From the NCBI GenBank assembly GCA_028818225.1, contig JAPPOG010000004.1, positions 131,213 through 195,212 of the forward strand: DNA of 64,000 bases, in the 5' to 3' direction. The notes under the pieces are model-generated. The model had not been told where the DNA came from and ran no database searches. It saw only the letters and a list, made by a program, of their open reading frames with translations. Position numbers and translations under genes: made by a program. Position 1 is the first letter of the stretch. Each line of letters starts with the position of its first letter. This DNA is from Gammaproteobacteria bacterium. GTDB lineage: Bacteria; Pseudomonadota; Gammaproteobacteria; Pseudomonadales; Pseudohongiellaceae. Shown here in pieces: positions 62,101-64,000 of the stretch.

Positions 62101-64000
62101 CTAATTTCCTGCAGCCACAGTGGCCTGGGAATCAGATAATTCCTCGTTAAACTGCGCCAGTTGCACAGGTATCTTGCTCGACTTGAAAGCTGGGCTGTTA
62201 ACTATGCCCATGACTATCGCGGACCAGCTGTAATCATTATCCGCCGCATCCCGCACGATCTGACGCACGATTGGCTGATCGTAGTATTCCACTCGTCTGC
62301 CCAGGGCATAGGTCATTAATTTTTCTGTCAGCGTATGGGCGAAGCGATCCGGTCGATCCATCATCCAGTCTCTCAAGTCGGCGAACCCGGCAAACTCGAC
62401 ACCACCTGGGTAATTGCCATTGGGGTCTACCGGATTTCCTACTTCATCGAAGTCCCTCCAGGCACCAATCACATCAAAGTTCTCCAGGGCGAAACCGAGA
62501 GGGTCGATGACGACGTGACAGGAAGCACAAACCGGATCTTCCCGGTGTTGAGCCAGTCGTTCCCGAATGGAGGCAGGGATTTCACCGGCTTCAGCTTCAG
62601 GCAGGATTGGTACATTGGGTGGCGGCGGAGGCGGTGGAGTGCCAAGCAAATTATCCAGTAACCATTTTCCTCTAAGCACTGGCGAGGTGCGTCCGGGGTA
62701 GGAAGTGACAGTCAGCAAAGCACCATGGGCTAACAGGCCGCCGCGCTTTTCAGTATCAGGTAATGAGGCCTTGCGGAATCGGCTTCCGTAAACATCATCG
62801 ACGCCGTAGTGCCGAGCGAGTCGCTCGTTAACAAAGGTGTAATCCGCATTCAGTAATTCCGTAACACTGGCATCGGTCTTAATCGTTTCACCGACGAACA
62901 TCTCTGTCTCAGTTTCGAAAGCTTCGATCAGGCTCACATCATACTGTGGAAACAGCACAGTATTGATATTTACCTCTTCGAGGCGTCGCAGGTTTAACCA
63001 CTGGGAAGCAAAATCTTCCACCAGGGTGTTAACGCCACGATCATCCGCAAGCATCCTGCGCACCTGTTGCTCGTAAACTTGCGGTTGAGACAGTCGTCCT
63101 TCCTCAGCTAACTGCAACAATTGCTCATCAGGAGCACTGCTCCACAAAAAGAAAGAAAGCCGTGATGCCAATTCCATATCACTTAGTGCAAAAATTTCAT
63201 TGGCGGCCAGGTTTGCCGGTGGGGTATAGGAACGAATCAGGAAATCCGGGTCGCTGAGAATAAATTCCAGCGCGAATTGAATGCCGGCATCGAAGCTGCC
63301 ACCCTGTTCCCGTCCGCGATTAAAGAAATCCAACAGTAATTCATTGTCTTCAGAATTTATTGAACGACGATAAGCCTGTCGCGCCATGCGAGACAAAATT
63401 TCTTCGGCACATGCCGCTTCTTCAGAAAGCTGTTCGGGATAACAGGAAAAAATCAGCTGTCGACTTGGCGACTCACCAAATTCAGCGGCATTGGTATAGG
63501 GACCCCCTATCTCAATGGCATGTACTTTTTGATAGGCGAGGTAAGCTTCGGAGTTTGCCGGTAGTCGGCCACCCTGACGGGGTTGCGGAATCTCTTCCTC
63601 CTCAAATTGCTGGCGCACGTAGGAGGCAGTTACAGCATGAGGACCCGCAGTCACAGGAATAGTGACTTCCAGTCCTTCCGCCTCCTCATACAACATATAT
63701 TGTTCCCAATCGATGCTGCCGGGCTCGCCAGTTCCACTAAAACTCAATGGCGTGGGTGTTCCCGGTGCATCGCCACCGATAGTAAAGCGTTCGATCAGGC
63801 GACCATCCAAGCGCACATCTAGAATCTGGGCCCAGCCCAGGCCTTTGACGTAATCCTGATAGTTTGTTTCCAGCGCGATCTTGAAAGTATATTCGCCGTC
63901 AACAGGAAAATTATGCGTAATCGAAATACCGCCCCGTGACCCAAAAGGCATGTCTTCGGTCTGCCGCCAATCCTGGCTCATATACAAGGGAATTTCATAA
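62101..64000 (-). CDS. DUF1592/DUF1588/DUF1585-type PSD1-like protein, 5' end outside window
   Basis: The gene runs off the right edge; the N-terminus, which in relatives carries a signal peptide and a cytochrome c-like domain, is missing. The visible 630-odd residues carry, in order, a calcium-type carbohydrate-binding-like beta domain (ISITHNFPVDGEYTFKIAL), a DUF1595/1592 helical part (ELASRLSFFLWSSAPDEQLL), DUF1588 (KRGGLLAHGALLTVTSYPG) with a CASCH motif near the end, and a DUF1585 C-terminus (TEKLMTYALGRRVEYYD). CASCH could bind heme c. Known mainly from planctomycetes and marine proteobacteria. Confidence 0.9.
   Translation of the reverse strand, partial: YEIPLYMSQDWRQTEDMPFGSRGGISITHNFPVDGEYTFKIALETNYQDYVKGLGWAQILDVRLDGRLIERFTIGGDAPGTPTPLSFSGTGEPGSIDWEQYMLYEEAEGLEVTIPVTAGPHAVTASYVRQQFEEEEIPQPRQGGRLPANSEAYLAYQKVHAIEIGGPYTNAAEFGESPSRQLIFSCYPEQLSEEAACAEEILSRMARQAYRRSINSEDNELLLDFFNRGREQGGSFDAGIQFALEFILSDPDFLIRSYTPPANLAANEIFALSDMELASRLSFFLWSSAPDEQLLQLAEEGRLSQPQVYEQQVRRMLADDRGVNTLVEDFASQWLNLRRLEEVNINTVLFPQYDVSLIEAFETETEMFVGETIKTDASVTELLNADYTFVNERLARHYGVDDVYGSRFRKASLPDTEKRGGLLAHGALLTVTSYPGRTSPVLRGKWLLDNLLGTPPPPPPPNVPILPEAEAGEIPASIRERLAQHREDPVCASCHVVIDPLGFALENFDVIGAWRDFDEVGNPVDPNGNYPGGVEFAGFADLRDWMMDRPDRFAHTLTEKLMTYALGRRVEYYDQPIVRQIVRDAADNDYSWSAIVMGIVNSPAFKSSKIPVQLAQFNEELSDSQATVAAGN

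Noticed and set aside
1-64000. tRNA, rRNA, CRISPR, IS elements and prophage genes
   Set aside because: No tRNA-like arms, repeat-spacer arrays, transposase or integrase motifs seen by eye; a computational scan would be decisive.

Overview
The window reads as a stretch of chromosome from a free-living, probably marine, aerobic gammaproteobacterium. That placement is an inference from the gene content: many Tat- or Sec-exported enzymes and lipoproteins, a NupC-type nucleoside transporter, an RND efflux pair, aerobic-type KorAB, DUF1552/DUF1592 proteins and DUF6351/DUF6152/DUF4159 proteins. Composition is near half GC by eye and fairly even, apart from an AT-rich gap near 54.1-54.9 kb. I see no rRNA, tRNA, CRISPR array, transposase, integrase or phage gene.

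Layout. 0.2-4.1 kb (minus): a quinoprotein lipoprotein, a small membrane protein and a sodium/solute symporter in one operon. 4.3-10.2 kb (plus): NHL propeller, Old Yellow Enzyme, membrane protein, amidase lipoprotein, GOB-like metallo-beta-lactamase-fold protein, VOC protein and a tiny GDCCVxC protein. 10.2-13 kb: MFS transporter (minus) and CNT nucleoside transporter (plus). 13-17.3 kb (minus): M28 peptidase, then an EF-hand / ECF sigma / anti-sigma-like / CnrX-like sensor operon with DUF1653. 17.5-26.5 kb (plus): NHL propeller, korAB, PhoX-like protein, gluconate-dehydrogenase-like pair and acyltransferase. 26.9-46 kb: mostly exported proteins of unknown role, including three members of one WMG(D/Q)S family, a HupE/cytochrome c operon, DUF6351, a K+ channel, a cyclase, an MFS transporter and a DUF442-like phosphatase. 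47-53 kb: a FadR-type regulator behind two perfect tandem palindromes, followed by an RND adaptor and pump. 53-64 kb: an alpha/beta hydrolase, an orphan BlaI regulator, and a six-gene minus-strand operon (DUF1592-type protein cut by the window edge, DUF1552, ankyrin, creatininase-like, GH88/105-like, epoxide-hydrolase-like).

The best candidate for something special is the 67-residue GDCCVxC protein at 10041-10244. The apparent stop is an in-frame TGA exactly where the family carries a conserved Cys (expected ...PCPPIQ). The reading frame continues with PPIQ after the TGA and ends at TAG. A 7-bp hairpin with a 5-nt AGUUA loop lies 24 nt after the TGA, which fits the bacterial SECIS pattern. 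I read this as a likely selenoprotein whose C-terminal part a standard gene caller would cut off.

Other points of note are the CnrYXH-like sigma module with an EF-hand gene, the tandem FadR operators, a BlaI gene with a perfect palindrome but no BlaR1, and noncanonical metal sites in the creatininase-like protein.
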